Part shown: positions 5,893-7,583 of the stretch, piece by piece
Numbering within the stretch: position 1 is the first letter of the stretch
Layout: the number at the start of each line of letters is the position of its first letter
Origin: DASUTW01 sp035513995
Lineage (GTDB): Bacteria; Actinomycetota; UBA4738; CALAEC01
Length of the DNA: 7,583 nt
Assembly: GCA_035513995.1 (NCBI GenBank)
Contig: DATKBL010000026.1
Coordinates: 1 to 7,583 of the forward strand
Reading direction: 5' to 3'
Notes under the pieces: generated by a model
Seen by the model: only the letters and a program-made list of their open reading frames with translations
Databases searched by the model: none
What the model was told of the DNA's origin: nothing
Translations under genes and position numbers: made by a program

Positions 5893-7583
5893 TTGCACCG
5901 TTCAACCATCGCGACAGTCGTATCCGTTCTCCTGCTGTCCGGAGCGCTCTTCGCGGCGCCCGGGTCGGCGGGCACGGCCGGACCCAACGAGGCTCCGCGG
6001 TTCACCACCGCCGCGGGCCCCGTCAGCCAGCAGGCGATGAAGCGGACGCCCGGCAACCTGGGCGGCTCCTCGGACCTCTTCGTCGAGGGCGAGGTGCTGG
6101 TCCAGTTCAAGAAGGGCATCAAGCGGGGCGTCTCGAGCGCGGTCCACGCGGCCAACGGCGGCGCGCGCGTCCTGGACACGATCCGCGGCCTGGGCGGCCG
6201 GATCGAGCACGTGAAGCTGGCGCCGGGGCTCTCGGTTGCGCAGGCGGTCCGATCGTACGAGAAGGACCCGAACGTGGCGATCGTCGAGCCCAACTTCCGC
6301 TACCAGCTGGCGGGGCACGTCAGCCCGCCGATCAACGACCCGCTCTACTCGCACCTGTGGGGTCTGAACAACACCGGCCAGCTCCACAGCATCTCCGATC
6401 CGCCCCCGCCCGAGGCGTCGGGGACCTCCGGCGACGACATCAGCGCCGAGGCGGCCTGGGCGATCGAGCAGGGGGACACGAACGAGACGATCGTGGCCGT
6501 CATCGACAGCGGGGTCCACACCACGCACCCGGACCTCACGAACCAGCTCTGGGTGAACCCCGGGGACTCCACCGTCGACGGCGTGGACAACGACATGAAC
6601 GGGTGCATCGACGACGTCAACGGGCGCGCGTTCGGCTATCCGTGCACCGACCTCACCGACGTCGCGCCCCACGGGACGCACGTGGCGGGGACGATCGCGG
6701 CCGAGGGCGAGAACACCGAGGGCGTGATCGGCGTCTGCCCCCACTGCAAGATCATGGTCCTGAAGTTCGACCTGACCACAGCGGGCGAGGTCGCGGCGTA
6801 CGCCTACGCCAGGCAGAAGGGTGCCCACGTAATCAACGGCTCGTTCGGCGGGCCCGTCTGGTCGAAGATGTCCTACAACGCGGTCAAGCAGCTCAACAAC
6901 GCGGGGATCGTGGCCGTGTACGCGGCCGCGAACGACCAGCTCGACAACGATCTGGCGCTGGCGCACCCGGGTGGAGGGCTCAGCCCGGCGTTCCCCGCCT
7001 CGTACAACCTGCCCAACGTCATCGCGGTGGCGGCCAGCAACCACAAGGACGAGTACGGGTACTTCACCGGATGCGCCTCCCCGTCGCAGGGGGTGGCCAA
7101 GAAGTTCTGCTCGTTCTCGAACGTGGGCCGCGAGTCGGTGGACATCGCGGCGCCGGGCGTGGACATCCTCAGCACGCTCCCGCCTGGGACGACCTACGAC
7201 ACGTTCAACGGGACCTCGATGGCGGCGCCCCACGTCGCCGGCGTGGCCGGGCTCGTCCGCTCGGCGTTCCCGGCGCTCAGCCCGGTGGCGGTGAAGAACA
7301 AGATCATGAACGGGGCGGACAAGAACCTGCCCACGATGAGCACGTTCTTCGCCTCCATCTTCAAGGGCGGGAAGGCCAACGGGAAGTTCACGCGCACCAG
7401 CGGGCGGCTGAACGCCGCGGGAGCGCTGACCGCGGGCACGGGCAACGCCACGCCCAAGACCGACGGCGACATCCCCGGCGCGAAGAAGATCGCCCAGACG
7501 AAGAAGGGGAACGTGAGCTACCCCAACGACGTCAACGACGTCTACAAGAAGAAGCTGAAGAAGGGGAAGCGGTACCGGGCCAC
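5893..7583 (+). CDS. Secreted subtilisin-like serine protease (peptidase S8), cut by right edge
   Basis: An exported endopeptidase; 563 codons are visible and the frame is open at the edge. The start is TTG at 5893, chosen because GGGAGG precedes it and a signal peptide follows at once (HRSTIATVVSVLLLSGALFAA, with likely cleavage near residues 22-26). The frame is open further upstream but has no good start. An inhibitory propeptide spans about 61-139 (VEGEVLVQFKKG to VAIVEPNFRYQL). The catalytic triad is complete: D205 in VIDSGV, H260 in HGTHVAGT and S442 in NGTSMAAPH, with oxyanion Asn N347 in AAAND. DGVDNDMNGCIDDVNG resembles the calcium-binding loop of this family. Six cysteines in the catalytic domain (in GCID, YPC, CPHC, GCAS and KFC) could form disulfides. 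From about 521 a Lys-rich segment (DVYKKKLKKGKRYRA) resembles the start of a pre-peptidase C-terminal (PPC) domain, which is cut off. Its natural substrate is unknown. Confidence 0.9.
   Translation, partial: MHRSTIATVVSVLLLSGALFAAPGSAGTAGPNEAPRFTTAAGPVSQQAMKRTPGNLGGSSDLFVEGEVLVQFKKGIKRGVSSAVHAANGGARVLDTIRGLGGRIEHVKLAPGLSVAQAVRSYEKDPNVAIVEPNFRYQLAGHVSPPINDPLYSHLWGLNNTGQLHSISDPPPPEASGTSGDDISAEAAWAIEQGDTNETIVAVIDSGVHTTHPDLTNQLWVNPGDSTVDGVDNDMNGCIDDVNGRAFGYPCTDLTDVAPHGTHVAGTIAAEGENTEGVIGVCPHCKIMVLKFDLTTAGEVAAYAYARQKGAHVINGSFGGPVWSKMSYNAVKQLNNAGIVAVYAAANDQLDNDLALAHPGGGLSPAFPASYNLPNVIAVAASNHKDEYGYFTGCASPSQGVAKKFCSFSNVGRESVDIAAPGVDILSTLPPGTTYDTFNGTSMAAPHVAGVAGLVRSAFPALSPVAVKNKIMNGADKNLPTMSTFFASIFKGGKANGKFTRTSGRLNAAGALTAGTGNATPKTDGDIPGAKKIAQTKKGNVSYPNDVNDVYKKKLKKGKRYRA

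Noticed and set aside
5902..7233. Long minus-strand open frame (443 codons) opposite the subtilase
   Set aside because: It reads as Arg/Val/Asp/His-rich low complexity without any domain, and it lies opposite a protease with intact triad. It is an antisense shadow of high-GC coding.

Overview
The window reads as chromosomal DNA of a high-GC bacterium, most likely an actinomycetote, possibly a deep-branching or uncultured one. The clues are strong G/C at third codon positions, G-rich Shine-Dalgarno sites, GTG and TTG starts, an F420-hydrogenase beta-type flavoprotein (F420 enzymes are widespread in Actinomycetota), and a TreT-type trehalose synthase, an enzyme best known from archaea and also from Rubrobacter. 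The lineage is inferred from gene content and composition, not shown by a marker gene.

Layout. Positions 1-3142 are all on the minus strand, read right to left: an A-type iron-sulfur carrier (HesB/IscA/ErpA family), an FrhB/FpoF-like iron-sulfur flavoprotein 17 bp behind it, then after about 100 bp a UgpC/MsmK/MalK-type ABC ATPase, and finally the start of a lipoprotein solute-binding protein cut by the left edge. The last two look like the start of a carbohydrate-uptake operon; permease genes are expected beyond the left edge. Divergently, on the plus strand, is treT (3238-4470), preceded and overlapped by a 25-codon reading frame that resembles the first residues of a short-chain dehydrogenase.

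From about 4480 to 5890 the base composition falls: two sampled 60-base stretches give 45% and 40% GC, against 68% in a sampled treT stretch. This islet holds a minus-strand Fic-family protein whose Fic motif carries Arg where the catalytic His should be, a good sigma-70-type promoter for it, and an upstream spacer with a possible 22-codon hydrophobic ORF. GC then rises again into a secreted subtilisin-family protease (plus strand, TTG start, from 5893), which has a good promoter candidate and a complete catalytic triad and runs off the right edge.

How the genes may work together: the ABC genes and treT suggest glucose or alpha-glucoside uptake feeding trehalose synthesis, but they lie on opposite strands and the transported sugar cannot be read from the sequence. 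The A-type carrier could supply the two predicted [4Fe-4S] clusters of its flavoprotein neighbour. The Fic islet and the protease look unrelated to these. I see no CRISPR array, tRNA, rRNA, insertion sequence or recognisable defence system. The most unusual items are the His-to-Arg change in the Fic motif and the SDR-like fragment coupled to treT.
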